Assembly (NCBI RefSeq): GCF_007992455.1
Contig: NZ_BKAH01000015.1
Coordinates: forward strand, 1-52,906
Length of the DNA stretch: 52,906 bases
Direction of reading: 5' to 3'
Origin: Microbacterium saccharophilum
Lineage (GTDB): Bacteria > Actinomycetota > Actinomycetes > Actinomycetales > Microbacteriaceae
Below the pieces are notes generated by a model. That model had not been told where the DNA came from. It searched no databases and worked only from the letters and a program-made list of their open reading frames with translations. This document shows, piece by piece, positions 16,060 through 24,722 of this stretch (positions are counted from its first letter, which is position 1; every line of letters starts with the position of its first letter). The position numbers and the translations under genes were made by a program.

Positions 16060-16698
16060 TCAGTGCGCGGTGGCGAGTGCGGCGTGCGCCATCGTGGCAA
16101 GGAGCGCCCGGACGGCGTCGTCGTCCGGCGCGTCGCGGAGGCCGCGCACGCTGTGCGGCGTCGAGTTGATGAGGCCGAATCCGGCGTGCGCGCGCACGCG
16201 CAGGTCGCCGGGGGAGCGATGCGGATGCAGGTCCGACAGGACGTCGGTCCACACCTCGACGTACTCCCGCTGCAGGCGGCGGACGCGGTGGCGGTCCTCG
16301 TCGTCGAGGCGGGCGAGGTCGCGATCCTGCACGCGGATGACGTCGGCGGCGTCCAGCGCGAAGTCGACGTGGAAGGCGATGAGGCCGCGGAGCCGCCCAT
16401 CCGCGTCGTCGTGCGCGGCGATGACGGCGCGGCCGCCGGTGAGCAGGTCCTCGCTCGCGCGCAGCAGGATGCGGCCGAGGAGCGCGCGCTTGCTCGCGAA
16501 GTGCCGGTACACGGCGGGACCCGTGATGCCCACGGCCGCGCCGAGGTCCTCCAGGCTCACGCCGTCGAACCCGTTCTCGGCGAACAGCGCCGCGGCTGCG
16601 CGCAGCAGCGCCTCGTGGCGGTCGGCCTTCGCGCGCTCGCGCGGGGTCGCGGTCACCGCGCCGGTGGCGGTGGAGGGGGACGGAGAACGCCTTGCCAT
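16060..16698 (-). CDS. TetR/AcrR family regulator of the leucine-catabolic locus
   Basis: The 212-aa product has a TetR helix-turn-helix (LLRAAAALFAENGFDG, then ITGPAVYRHFASKRALL) near residues 30-75 and a C-terminal ligand domain of the type seen in acyl-CoA-responsive regulators. It is divergent from the carboxylase operon, and the 110-bp gap contains two GTTAG-type palindromes, one 4 bp upstream of its own start codon. Autorepression plus repression of accD-accA-fadE-maoC-citE is the simplest reading. The E2 gene ends 11 bp from its stop. Confidence 0.88.
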   Translation of the reverse strand: MARRSPSPSTATGAVTATPRERAKADRHEALLRAAAALFAENGFDGVSLEDLGAAVGITGPAVYRHFASKRALLGRILLRASEDLLTGGRAVIAAHDDADGRLRGLIAFHVDFALDAADVIRVQDRDLARLDDEDRHRVRRLQREYVEVWTDVLSDLHPHRSPGDLRVRAHAGFGLINSTPHSVRGLRDAPDDDAVRALLATMAHAALATAH

Positions 16699-16702
16699 GT
16701 CA

Positions 16703-16718
16703 GTTAATCCTCGCTAAC
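16703..16718. promoter_or_regulatory. TetR operator-like site O1
   Basis: GTTAATCCTCGCTAAC is an imperfect palindrome with GTTA/TAAC ends, matching the ends and 16-bp length of O2. It begins 4 bp upstream of the tetR start codon and overlaps TAGGTT (16716-16721, minus strand), a plausible tetR -10. Confidence 0.55.
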
Positions 16719-16731
16719 CTAGGTGCTCTCA

Positions 16732-16747
16732 GTTAGTGCACACTAAC
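16732..16747. promoter_or_regulatory. TetR operator-like site O2
   Basis: GTTAGTGCACACTAAC has two perfect 7-bp arms around a CA centre, 29 bp downstream of O1 and 61 bp upstream of the carboxylase start. This is the best palindrome in the divergent region and is probably the main operator of the TetR protein. Confidence 0.65.
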
Positions 16748-16808
16748 CGATGGATCGGCTCGGCGCCACTGTCCGCCGTCCCGGTCCGCCGACATCGATG
16801 GAGATGCC

Positions 16809-18413
16809 ATGGCCACTCTCACGAGCGCCCTCGTCCGCGACGCGCAGTTCGCGCGCCGGCAGGAGGCGCAGCAGGAGGCCGCCGACCGGCTGCGCGACCG
16901 TCTCGCCGCCGTCGCCCTGGGCGGTCCGGCGGCCTCCCGGGAGCGCCATGTCGCCCGCGGCAAGCTCCTCCCGCGCGACCGCGTCACACGGCTGCTCGAC
17001 GAGGGGAGCCCGTTCCTCGAGCTGGCCCCGCTCGCGGCGGAAGGGCTCTACGACGGTGAGGCGCCCGCCGCCGGGGTCATCGCCGGTATCGGTCTCGTGC
17101 ACGGGCGGCACGTCATGGTGGTGTGCAACGACGCCACCGTCAAGGGCGGCACCTACTACCCCATGACCGTCAAGAAGCACCTCCGGGCGCAGGAGGTCGC
17201 GCTGGAGAACCGCCTGCCGTGCATCTACCTCGTCGACTCCGGTGGCGCGTTCCTGCCGATGCAGGACGAGGTCTTCCCCGACCGCGATCACTTCGGCCGC
17301 ATCTTCTACCACCAGGCGCGGCTGTCCGCCGCCGGTATCCCGCAGATCGCGGCCGTCCTCGGCTCCTGCACCGCGGGCGGCGCGTACGTCCCGGCGATGA
17401 GCGACGAGACCGTCATCGTGCGCGGCCAGGGCACGATCTTCCTGGGCGGCCCGCCGCTCGTGAAGGCTGCGATCGGTGAGGTCGTGACGGCCGAGGAGCT
17501 CGGCGGGGGAGAGCTGCACGCGCGCACGTCGGGCGTCGTCGACCATCTCGCCGAGGACGACGAGCACGCCCTGGAGATCGTCCGCGACATCGTGAAGACC
17601 CTCCCTGCACCCGCCGCGCCGGTCTGGGAGGTCCTTCCCACCGCACCGCCGGCCGTGGACCCGACGGAGCTGTACGGCGCCGTCCCCACCGACGTCAACC
17701 AGCCGTACGACGTGCGCGAGGTGATCGCGCGCCTCGTCGACGACAGCGCCTTCCACGAGTTCAAGCGCGAGTACGGCGACACGCTCGTCACCGGCTTCGC
17801 CCGCATCCACGGGCATCCCGTCGGGATCGTCGCGAACAACGGCATCCTGTTCCGCGAGTCCGCCCTCAAGGGCGCGCACTTCATCGAACTGTGCGATCAG
17901 CGGGGCGTGCCGCTGCTGTTCCTGCAGAACATCTCCGGCTTCATGGTGGGGCGGGATGCCGAAGCCGGCGGGATCGCGAAGGACGGCGCGAAGATGGTGA
18001 CGGCCGTCGCGACGACCCGCGTCCCCAAGCTCACCGTCATCATCGGCGGGTCGTTCGGCGCCGGGAATTACTCGATGTGCGGGCGTGCCTACTCGCCGCG
18101 CTTCCTGTGGTCGTGGCCCGCGAGCCGCATCTCGGTGATGGGCGGTCCGCAGGCGGCCTCCGTGCTGTCCACGGTGAAGGCCGATCAGCTCGCCGCGCGC
18201 GGCGAGGAGTGGGATGTCGACGCGCGCGCGGCGTTCGAAGCCCCCATCCGCAAGCAGTTCGAGGAGCAGGGCGACCCGCTCTACGCCACGGCACGGCTGT
18301 GGGACGACGGCATCATCGACCCGCTCGACACCCGCGACGTGCTCGGGCTCGCCCTCGACGTCGTCTCCCGCGCCCCGCTGCCCGAACCGCGCTTCGGCGT
18401 CTTCCGGATGTGA
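16809..18413 (+). CDS. accD1: Methylcrotonyl-CoA carboxylase, carboxyltransferase (beta) subunit
   Basis: The 534-aa carboxyltransferase carries N- and C-terminal crotonase-fold halves. It has the MCC-type signatures [38 protein letters not shown] and [20 protein letters not shown], which match eukaryotic and actinobacterial MCC beta much better than acetyl- or propionyl-CoA carboxylases. It transfers CO2 from biotin to 3-methylcrotonyl-CoA in leucine degradation. It is first gene of a five-gene operon and lies 4 bp before the alpha subunit. Confidence 0.92.
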   Translation: MATLTSALVRDAQFARRQEAQQEAADRLRDRLAAVALGGPAASRERHVARGKLLPRDRVTRLLDEGSPFLELAPLAAEGLYDGEAPAAGVIAGIGLVHGRHVMVVCNDATVKGGTYYPMTVKKHLRAQEVALENRLPCIYLVDSGGAFLPMQDEVFPDRDHFGRIFYHQARLSAAGIPQIAAVLGSCTAGGAYVPAMSDETVIVRGQGTIFLGGPPLVKAAIGEVVTAEELGGGELHARTSGVVDHLAEDDEHALEIVRDIVKTLPAPAAPVWEVLPTAPPAVDPTELYGAVPTDVNQPYDVREVIARLVDDSAFHEFKREYGDTLVTGFARIHGHPVGIVANNGILFRESALKGAHFIELCDQRGVPLLFLQNISGFMVGRDAEAGGIAKDGAKMVTAVATTRVPKLTVIIGGSFGAGNYSMCGRAYSPRFLWSWPASRISVMGGPQAASVLSTVKADQLAARGEEWDVDARAAFEAPIRKQFEEQGDPLYATARLWDDGIIDPLDTRDVLGLALDVVSRAPLPEPRFGVFRM

Positions 18414-18417
18414 CGCG

Positions 18418-20325
18418 ATGACCCTCTTCGACACCGTCCTCGTCGCCCACCGCGGCGAGATCGCCCGCCGCATCATCCGGACGCTCCGGGCCCTCGGCAT
18501 CCGCTCGGTCGCCGTCTACAGCGACGCCGACGCCGGCGCCCCGCACGTCCGCGAGGCCGACGTCGCCGTGCGGCTGGGGCCCGCCCCGGCCGTGCAGTCC
18601 TATCTCGACGGGAAGGCGGTCCTCCGCGCCGCGCGCGAGACCGGCGCGCAGGCCATCCACCCCGGCTACGGGTTCCTCTCCGAGAACGCCGACTTCGCGC
18701 GGGCCTGCCGGGCGGCCGGGATCGTCTTCATCGGACCCGACGTCCGTGCCCTGGAGGTCATGGGGGACAAGATCCGCGCCAAGGCGCAGGTCGCCGGCAG
18801 CGGCGTCCCGATCGTGCCGGGGTTCAGTGCCGCGGGCCTGGACGACGCCGCGATCGCCGCCCAGGCGGCCGAGGTCGGCCTGCCCCTCCTCGTCAAGCCC
18901 TCGGCGGGCGGCGGCGGCAAGGGCATGCAGATCGTCGGGACGCTCGACGAGCTCCCCGAGGCCCTCGCAGCCGCGCGGCGCGTCGCGGCGAGCGCGTTCG
19001 GCGACGACACGCTGCTGCTGGAACGGCTCATCGAGAGGCCCCGGCACATCGAGGTGCAGGTGCTCGCCGACGCGCACGGCGGCATCCTGCATCTCGGCGA
19101 ACGCGAATGCACGCTGCAGCGCCGGCATCAGAAGGTCATCGAGGAGGCGCCGTCGCCGCTCGTCGATCCCGCCATGCGGGCCCGGCTCGGCGCCGCCGCG
19201 TGCGCCGCCGCCGCGAGCGTCGACTACCGCGGCGCCGGGACGGTGGAGTTCCTCGTCCCCGGCGACCGGCCCGACGAGTGCTTCTTCATCGAGATGAACA
19301 CGCGCCTGCAGGTCGAGCACCCGGTGACCGAGCTCGTCACGGGCATCGACCTGGTCGAGCAGCAGCTGCGGATCGCCGCGGGGGAGCCTCTCGCCTTCGC
19401 GCAGGATGACGTGCGGTTCCACGGCCACGCGATGGAGGCGCGCGTGTACGCGGAGAGCCCCGAGCGCGGGTTCCTCCCGGCGACCGGCGACGTGCTCACG
19501 TGGCGGGCGGCGGCGGGCGTCCGCACCGACGCCGGCGTGGAGTCCGGCTCCGCCGTCACGGCCGACTACGACCCCATGATCGCGAAGGTCATCGCGCACG
19601 GCGACGACCGCGCCGTCGCGCTGGACCGGCTCGATGCCGCCCTCGCCGACACGGTCCTCCTCGGCGTCGACACGAACATCAGTTTCCTCCGGCGCCTCCT
19701 CGCCGACCCCGCCGTGCGCGCCGGCGACCTGGACACGGGCCTCATCGACCGGATGCCGGCGCCCGAGCCCGACCCGCCGGCTGCGGATGCGCTCGCCGCC
19801 GCGGCGGCGGCCCTGCCGCAGCCGACGACGCCCGGGGTCTGGGGCGCGCTCCGAGGCTGGCGGGAGGGCGGGCGGCGCGAGCCCCGCACCGTGCTGCTGC
19901 GCGACGACGCCGATGTGCTGCATCGCGCGGTGGCCGGTGCGGACGCGGCGGCCGACGTCGCCGTGGATGCCGACGGCGCCGTCTGGGTCCACGCCGATGG
20001 TGCGACGCATCGCCTGCTCCCGGTGACCCGGGAGGCTGCGCTCGCCGAGCGCCTCGCCGACCGAGGCCGCGACGCGGGGGCGGAGAGCCCCGAGCTGCGC
20101 GCCCCCATGCCCGGGACCGTCGTGGCCGTGCACGTCGCCGACGGCGCGATCGTGGCATCCGGCGACCGTCTCGTGACGGTCGAGGCGATGAAGATGGAGC
20201 ACTCCGTGACGGCGCCGCACGCCGGCGTCGCACGCGTGCACGCGGTCGTCGGCGCGCAGGTGCGCCGCGACGAACTGCTGGCCGAGGTGGCCGCCGAGAC
20301 CCGGGAGGGAACCGATGACGATTGA
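18418..20325 (+). CDS. accA1: Methylcrotonyl-CoA carboxylase, biotin carboxylase/BCCP (alpha) subunit
   Basis: The 635-aa protein combines a biotin carboxylase (ATP-grasp with SAGGGGKGM, and [14 protein letters not shown]) with a C-terminal biotinyl domain containing EAMKMEH, where Lys592 is biotinylated. The first motif reads AHRGEIARR, where ANRGEIA is usual. Together with the adjacent beta subunit it should carboxylate 3-methylcrotonyl-CoA. The ATG at 18418 lies 4 bp after the beta stop. Its last 11 bp overlap the acyl-CoA dehydrogenase start. Confidence 0.92.
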   Translation: MTLFDTVLVAHRGEIARRIIRTLRALGIRSVAVYSDADAGAPHVREADVAVRLGPAPAVQSYLDGKAVLRAARETGAQAIHPGYGFLSENADFARACRAAGIVFIGPDVRALEVMGDKIRAKAQVAGSGVPIVPGFSAAGLDDAAIAAQAAEVGLPLLVKPSAGGGGKGMQIVGTLDELPEALAAARRVAASAFGDDTLLLERLIERPRHIEVQVLADAHGGILHLGERECTLQRRHQKVIEEAPSPLVDPAMRARLGAAACAAAASVDYRGAGTVEFLVPGDRPDECFFIEMNTRLQVEHPVTELVTGIDLVEQQLRIAAGEPLAFAQDDVRFHGHAMEARVYAESPERGFLPATGDVLTWRAAAGVRTDAGVESGSAVTADYDPMIAKVIAHGDDRAVALDRLDAALADTVLLGVDTNISFLRRLLADPAVRAGDLDTGLIDRMPAPEPDPPAADALAAAAAALPQPTTPGVWGALRGWREGGRREPRTVLLRDDADVLHRAVAGADAAADVAVDADGAVWVHADGATHRLLPVTREAALAERLADRGRDAGAESPELRAPMPGTVVAVHVADGAIVASGDRLVTVEAMKMEHSVTAPHAGVARVHAVVGAQVRRDELLAEVAAETREGTDDD

Positions 20326-21478
20326 CCTGTCCACGTACGGACTCGAGGAGGAGCAGCTCGAGCTCGCCCGGCTCGTGCGCGCCTTCGCCGACGAGGTCGT
20401 CGCGCCCCAGGCGTATGAGGCCGACCGCACGAAGACGCTGCCCCTCGACGTCGTCGCGCAGATGGGCGACCTCGGCCTGTTCGGCCTGCCGTTCCCCGAG
20501 GAGGTCGGGGGACAGGGCGGCGACTACCTCACCCTGTGCCTCGCGATCGAAGCGCTCGGCCGCGTCGACCAGTCGGTCGCGATCACCCTCGAGGCCGGCG
20601 TCAGCCTCGGCGCCATGCCGGTGTTCCGCTTCGGCACCGACGCGCAGCGCGCCGAGCTGCTGCCCGACCTCCTCGCCGGCCGCGCGCTCGCCGGGTTCGG
20701 GCTCACGGAGCCGGAGGCGGGGTCGGACGCCGGCGCCACCCGCACGACGGCGCGGCTGGAGGGCGGCGAGTGGGTCATCGACGGCGCGAAGCAGTTCATC
20801 ACGAACTCCGGCACGGCCATCACCCGCTTCGTCACGGTCACCGCCGTCACGGGCGAGGCCGGCGGGCGCAAGGAGATCTCCACGATCATCGTCCCCAACG
20901 GGACTCCGGGCTTCACGGTCGAGCCGGGCTACGACAAAGTCGGCTGGCACGCGAGCGACACGCATCCGCTCACCTTCTCCGGCGCCCGCGTGCCGGAGGC
21001 GAACCTGCTGGGCGAGCGCGGACGCGGGTTCGCGAACTTCCTGCACATCCTCGACGAGGGGCGCATCGCGATCGCCGCCCTCTCCACGGGGGCGGCGGAG
21101 GGATGCCTGGAGGCGGCCACCGACTACGCCCGCAGCCGCACCGTCTTCGGTGAGGCCCTGTCCACTCGTCAGTCGATCCAGTTTCTGCTGGCCCGGATGC
21201 AGCAGCGCGTGCATGTCGCGCGGCTCGCGTGGCTGCACGCGGCGCGCCTCCGGGACGCCGGGCAGCCGTTCAAGACGGAGGCCGCGATCGCGAAGCTGAC
21301 CGCGAGCGACGCCGCGATGGACAACGCCCGCGACGCGACGCAGATCTTCGGCGGCAACGGGTTCATGAACGAATACCCGGTCGCCCGGCACTACCGCGAC
21401 TCGAAGATCCTGGAGATCGGCGAGGGCACCTCCGAGGTGCAGCTGCTCGTCATCGCCCGTGCTCTGGGCGTCGTGTGA
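20315..21478 (+). CDS. Acyl-CoA dehydrogenase (isovaleryl-CoA step by context)
   Basis: The 387-aa FAD enzyme has the family blocks [20 protein letters not shown], the C-terminal [13 protein letters not shown], and [10 protein letters not shown]. Position in the cluster suggests oxidation of isovaleryl-CoA to 3-methylcrotonyl-CoA, as proposed for M. tuberculosis FadE19 in the same gene order. The catalytic Glu is in the short-chain/branched-chain position (the EGT motif), not at the displaced position used by mammalian isovaleryl-CoA dehydrogenase. Substrate specificity is therefore inferred from context only. It overlaps accA by 11 bp. Confidence 0.88.
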   Translation: MTIDLSTYGLEEEQLELARLVRAFADEVVAPQAYEADRTKTLPLDVVAQMGDLGLFGLPFPEEVGGQGGDYLTLCLAIEALGRVDQSVAITLEAGVSLGAMPVFRFGTDAQRAELLPDLLAGRALAGFGLTEPEAGSDAGATRTTARLEGGEWVIDGAKQFITNSGTAITRFVTVTAVTGEAGGRKEISTIIVPNGTPGFTVEPGYDKVGWHASDTHPLTFSGARVPEANLLGERGRGFANFLHILDEGRIAIAALSTGAAEGCLEAATDYARSRTVFGEALSTRQSIQFLLARMQQRVHVARLAWLHAARLRDAGQPFKTEAAIAKLTASDAAMDNARDATQIFGGNGFMNEYPVARHYRDSKILEIGEGTSEVQLLVIARALGVV

Positions 21479-21484
21479 AACCGG

Positions 21485-21490
21485 TACGGT
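21485..21490 (+). promoter_or_regulatory. Possible internal leaderless -10 box of maoC-citE
   Basis: TACGGT ends 6 nt before the GTG at 21497. It may give the last two genes of the operon an independent leaderless transcript. Confidence 0.4.
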
Positions 21491-21496
21491 GACAGC

Positions 21497-21976
21497 GTGA
21501 CCGAGATCCTGCAGCGCGGCCGGTACGTCGAAGAGCTCGAGGTGGGCGACGTCTTCCACCATCGGCCCGGACGCACCGTCACCGAAGCCGACAACGTCCT
21601 GTTCTCCGCCCTCACGATGAACACGCAGGCGCTGCACCTGGATGCCGCGTACGCGGCCACCCAGGAGTTCGGCGAACGCCTCATGAACTCGATGTGGACG
21701 CTCGCGACGATGGTCGGGGCCTCCGTCGCGCAGGTGACCCAGGGGACCCTCGTGGCGCAGCTCGGCCTGTCGGACATCTCCTTCCCGGCGCCGCTGCTGC
21801 ACGGCGACACGCTGTACGTCGACACGGAGATCGTCGACAAGCGGCTGTCGCGGTCGCGGCCCGGTCAGGGCCTCGTGACGATGCGGCACACCGGACGCAA
21901 CCAGCACGGCACGGTCGTGGCCACCGCGACGCGCGTCGCGCTCATGCTCTGCACGCCCGCGGAGGACGCGTCGTGA
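21497..21976 (+). CDS. MaoC-like (R)-enoyl-CoA hydratase
   Basis: The 159-aa single hotdog-fold protein of the MaoC family has TVTEADNVLFSALTMNTQALHLD as its hydratase-like catalytic region (Asp/His dyad) near residues 29-51. In M. tuberculosis the equivalent gene beside citE is thought to hydrate 3-methylglutaconyl-CoA (and itaconyl-CoA) in the leucine/itaconate route. The same reaction is likely here. The GTG start follows TACGGT by 6 nt, and the stop overlaps the citE GTG by 4 bases. Confidence 0.87.
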   Translation: MTEILQRGRYVEELEVGDVFHHRPGRTVTEADNVLFSALTMNTQALHLDAAYAATQEFGERLMNSMWTLATMVGASVAQVTQGTLVAQLGLSDISFPAPLLHGDTLYVDTEIVDKRLSRSRPGQGLVTMRHTGRNQHGTVVATATRVALMLCTPAEDAS

Positions 21977-22785
21977 CGGCCTTCGCGATGGGCCCGGCGC
22001 TGCTGTTCTGCCCCGCCGACCGGCCGGAGCGGTTCACGAAGGCGGCGGAGCGGGCGGACGGCGTCATCCTCGACCTGGAGGACGCCGTCTCGGCGGACGC
22101 GAAGGCGTTCGCCCGCGGCGCCGTCATGGAATCCGACCTCGACCCGGAGCGCACCGTCGTGCGCGTCAACGCGCTCGACGGCGCGCACATCGAGTCGGAC
22201 CTCGCGACCCTGTCGCTGACGGACTACCGCACGGTCATGGTCGCCAAGGCCGAGTCCGCCAAGCAGATCGCGCGCCTCGACCCCCGCTTCGCCGTGATCG
22301 CGCTCTGCGAGACGGCGCGCGGCGTCGTCGCGGCCGAGAAGATCGCGGCGCTCGAGAACGTCGTGGGGCTCATGTGGGGCGCGGAGGACCTCGTGGCCTC
22401 GCTCGGCGGGACGTCGAGCCGCAAGCCCAAGGGCGGGTACCGCGACGTCGCACGGCACGCCCGCGCACGGGTCCTGCTCGCCGCCGGCGCGCGCGGCAAG
22501 GCCGCGATCGACGCCGTGCACCTGGACATCGCCGACCAGAAGGGACTCGCGCGGGAGGCTGCGGACGCGGCGGCCAGCGGGTTCGCGGCGACCGCCTGCA
22601 TCCACCCCGACCAGGTGCCGGTGATCCGCGCCGCCTACCGGCCCGACCCCGGCGCGGTCGCCTGGGCGCGGGAGGTCCTCGCCGCCGCGGAGGGGCAGCG
22701 CGGCGTGTTCGCCCACGACGGGCGCATGGTCGACGAGCCTGTCCTGCGGCACGCCCGCACCCTCGTCCGCCGCGCCGACGCCTGA
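21973..22785 (+). CDS. CitE-like HpcH/HpaI lyase (3-hydroxyacyl-CoA lyase)
   Basis: The 270-aa TIM-barrel protein of the citrate-lyase-beta/malyl-CoA lyase family has FCPADRPERF, DLEDAVSADAK (metal-binding acidic residue), ALCETARGV with the metal Glu, and WGAEDLVASLGG. No citrate lyase alpha/gamma genes are nearby, so it is not part of a citrate lyase complex. The M. tuberculosis homolog in the same operon was reported to cleave (S)-citramalyl-CoA and (R)-HMG-CoA. By gene order this one should finish leucine degradation to acetoacetate and acetyl-CoA. Confidence 0.87.
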   Translation: MTAFAMGPALLFCPADRPERFTKAAERADGVILDLEDAVSADAKAFARGAVMESDLDPERTVVRVNALDGAHIESDLATLSLTDYRTVMVAKAESAKQIARLDPRFAVIALCETARGVVAAEKIAALENVVGLMWGAEDLVASLGGTSSRKPKGGYRDVARHARARVLLAAGARGKAAIDAVHLDIADQKGLAREAADAAASGFAATACIHPDQVPVIRAAYRPDPGAVAWAREVLAAAEGQRGVFAHDGRMVDEPVLRHARTLVRRADA

Positions 22786-22879
22786 CCCTCCGGCGCGCCC
22801 GTGACTTCCGGCGCGCCGGCGCGCCCTGTGCGCGGCGTACTGGCCGGCGCGCCTGTCCTGTTCGCGGCGCCTGTGAGCG

Positions 22880-22961
22880 GCGAACTGCAGGGCCGAGTGT
22901 GACTGGTGTGGCGTGGGAGGCGACATCCGTCCCTCGTGTCACACCGCATCCTGCGGTTCGC
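22880..22961. repeat. 82-bp palindromic element, copy A
   Basis: Outer arms GCGAACTGCAGG (22880-22891) and CCTGCGGTTCGC (22950-22961) pair with one mismatch. Inner arms GTGTGAC (22897-22903) and GTCACAC (22938-22944) pair perfectly. The centre holds GGGA and TCCC segments. Copy B, 163 bp downstream, has the same length and very similar sequence; copies C and D occur near 50.1-50.3 kb. Confidence 0.88.
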
Positions 22962-23042
22962 ACCGCGCGGCGGCCGGCAGCCGACGAGCCCGGCCGGCGC
23001 GCCGACCCGCCGGCCACCGGGTGCGCGGCGCGCCGGTGCGCG

Positions 23043-23124
23043 GCGAACTGCAGGGCCGGGTGTGACGGGTGGGGCGTGGGAGGCGACATGCGTCCCTCGT
23101 GTCACACTCCATCCTGCAGTTTGC
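23043..23124. repeat. 82-bp palindromic element, copy B
   Basis: Outer arms GCGAACTGCAGG (23043-23054) and CCTGCAGTTTGC (23113-23124); inner arms GTGTGAC (23060-23066) and GTCACAC (23101-23107). It has the same length and layout as copy A. The right-hand flank is shared with copy A for about 20 bp beyond the element. Confidence 0.88.
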
Positions 23125-23163
23125 ACCGCGCGGCGGCCGGCAGCCGCCGCGACAGCCCCGACG

Positions 23164-23769
23164 TCAGTGGATGACGCCGGCGTAGGAGAGCAGGCTCAGG
23201 CGGTCCCGCTCGACGAGGAACGTGTGCGTCGAGCCGTTCGCGAGCTTCTCGCCCTCGGCGGGGAAGGCGCCGCCGGTCGCATGTCGGATGAGCTCGCGGA
23301 TCAGCGCCCCGTGCGACACGATCACGAGCGACGGTGCCGCCGGGGCCGTGAGACGCCGCGCGTCGCGCGTGACGCGCCGGAGGCCCGCCACGGCACGGGC
23401 GCGGACGTCGGCCCACGGCTCCGCGTTCGGGACCTCGGCGGTGCTCCAGTCGCCCCAGCGCTCCAGGAACTCGTGCACGCCGACCCCCTCGGCGTCCCCG
23501 TAGCCGCGCTCGCGCAGCTGCGGGTAGGTGCGCGGCGGGGCGGCGCCGAGCTCCGCCGCGATGATGCGCGCGGTCTCGTGGGCGCGGGACAGGTCGCTGG
23601 AGGCGACGACGAGCGGCGACTCCGCCGCGAGCTCCTCCCTCAGCCGGAGGCCGGTCGCGCGGGCCTGACCGCGTCCGGTGTCATTGAGCGGGATGTCGGT
23701 CGAGCCCTGGATGAGCCGGTTGAGGTTCCAGTCGGTCTCGCCGTGGCGCACGAGCGTGAGAGTCGTCAC
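23164..23769 (-). CDS. Histidine phosphatase family protein
   Basis: The 201-aa phosphoglycerate-mutase-like protein has the catalytic LVRHGETDWN (His and Arg), an SSDLSRAHETA arm with the second Arg, and SHGALIREL with the second catalytic His. It could act on sugar phosphates, nucleotides or other phosphomonoesters; the substrate is not evident. A GTG start at 23769 follows a TAGGCT box by 6 nt. Its 3' end borders the palindromic repeat block. Confidence 0.9.
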   Translation of the reverse strand: MTTLTLVRHGETDWNLNRLIQGSTDIPLNDTGRGQARATGLRLREELAAESPLVVASSDLSRAHETARIIAAELGAAPPRTYPQLRERGYGDAEGVGVHEFLERWGDWSTAEVPNAEPWADVRARAVAGLRRVTRDARRLTAPAAPSLVIVSHGALIRELIRHATGGAFPAEGEKLANGSTHTFLVERDRLSLLSYAGVIH

Positions 23770-23775
23770 GTCTCG

Positions 23776-23781
23776 AGCCTA
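23776..23781 (-). promoter_or_regulatory. Leaderless -10 box of the histidine phosphatase gene
   Basis: TAGGCT on the minus strand, 6 nt before the GTG at 23769. Confidence 0.55.
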
Positions 23782-23803
23782 CGGTCCGGGGGAGCGGGCG
23801 GGA

Positions 23804-24661
23804 TCACGACAGCGCGGTCAGCGCCCGCGCGAGCACGGGGAGCGCCTCGCTCGTGCCGCCATCCACCTTGACGGTCGCCTTGGCGTCTGCCCGGGTCTCG
23901 CCGCGGTTGATGATGACGACGGGCAGGCGCCGGCGGCGTGCCCGCTCGACGAGCCGGATGCCGGAGTTCACGACGAGCGAGGATCCGGCGACGATGAGCG
24001 CGTCGCTCGTGCCGACGAGCTGCTCCGCCGCGCGGAACTTCTCGGCCGGGATGTACTCGCCGAAGAACACCACATCGGGTTTGAGCATCCCGCCGCACAC
24101 GCTGCAGTCCGGGACGACGAAACCGTCGCTGGACTCCGGCAGCACGTCGCCGTCGGGGCCGAGCTTGACGTTCTCCGGCACCGTGATCCAGGGATTGTCG
24201 GCCTCGACACGCACGGCGAGGTCGCGTCGGTCGAAGACCTGCCCGCAGTGCGTGCAGAACACGCGGCGCATCGTGCCGTGCAGTTCGACGACGCGCCGGC
24301 TGCCGGCGCGCAGGTGCAGGCCGTCGACGTTCTGCGTGATGACGCCGGTCGCGATGCCGGCGCGTTCGAGGTCGGCGAGCGCCGTGTGCCCGTCGTTGGG
24401 GCGGGATGCCGCGAAGGCCTGCCAGCCGAGATGGCTGCCCACCCAGTAGCGGCGGCGGGCGGCGTCGCTGGAGAGGAACTGCTGGGCCGTCATCGGGGTG
24501 CGGGTCGGCGCGCCCTTGCCGCGGTAGTCCGGGATGCCGGAGTCCGTGGACACGCCCGCGCCGGTCAGGACCGCGACCTTCCGCCCCGCCAGCGCGTCGA
24601 TCGCACGCCCCACCGCGGCGGTGACCGCCGGGTCGGGGTCGATGATCGTCTGCGCTGCCAC
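23804..24661 (-). CDS. Sir2 family NAD-dependent deacylase
   Basis: The 285-aa sirtuin has the NAD motif TGAGVSTDSGIPDYRG near residue 34, TQNVDGLH, the catalytic His in VELHGTM, and a zinc site made of CTHC and CSVCGG pairs. Its length and motifs resemble SIRT4-like class II sirtuins of actinobacteria rather than class III CobB, because the Tyr/Arg desuccinylase pair is not obvious. Likely targets are acylated metabolic enzymes. A GTG start follows TAGGCT by 6 nt. Confidence 0.92.
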   Translation of the reverse strand: MAAQTIIDPDPAVTAAVGRAIDALAGRKVAVLTGAGVSTDSGIPDYRGKGAPTRTPMTAQQFLSSDAARRRYWVGSHLGWQAFAASRPNDGHTALADLERAGIATGVITQNVDGLHLRAGSRRVVELHGTMRRVFCTHCGQVFDRRDLAVRVEADNPWITVPENVKLGPDGDVLPESSDGFVVPDCSVCGGMLKPDVVFFGEYIPAEKFRAAEQLVGTSDALIVAGSSLVVNSGIRLVERARRRRLPVVIINRGETRADAKATVKVDGGTSEALPVLARALTALS

Positions 24662-24667
24662 GGCCCG

Positions 24668-24673
24668 AGCCTA
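24668..24673 (-). promoter_or_regulatory. Leaderless -10 box of the sirtuin gene
   Basis: TAGGCT on the minus strand, 6 nt before the GTG at 24661. Confidence 0.55.
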
Positions 24674-24722
24674 CGCGCCCTCGTTTTCGGGGATGTTACG
24701 CGGCCCGTGACAGCATGGAACC

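Larger units (their letters stand above)
22786..23163. other. 378-bp noncoding block between convergent citE and phosphatase genes
   Basis: No plausible gene is present. The block holds two 82-bp palindromic elements (22880-22961 and 23043-23124) with a repeat period of 163 bp, and six copies of the 8-mer palindrome GGCGCGCC at 22792, 22810, 22818, 22846, 22996 and 23027. The flank after each element (starting ACCGCGCGGCGG) is also duplicated. It may serve as a bidirectional terminator region. Confidence 0.8.

Noticed and set aside
22786..23163. Insertion sequence remnant
   Set aside because: There is no transposase fragment, no clear terminal repeat of IS type and no target-site duplication around the 82-bp elements that I could identify.
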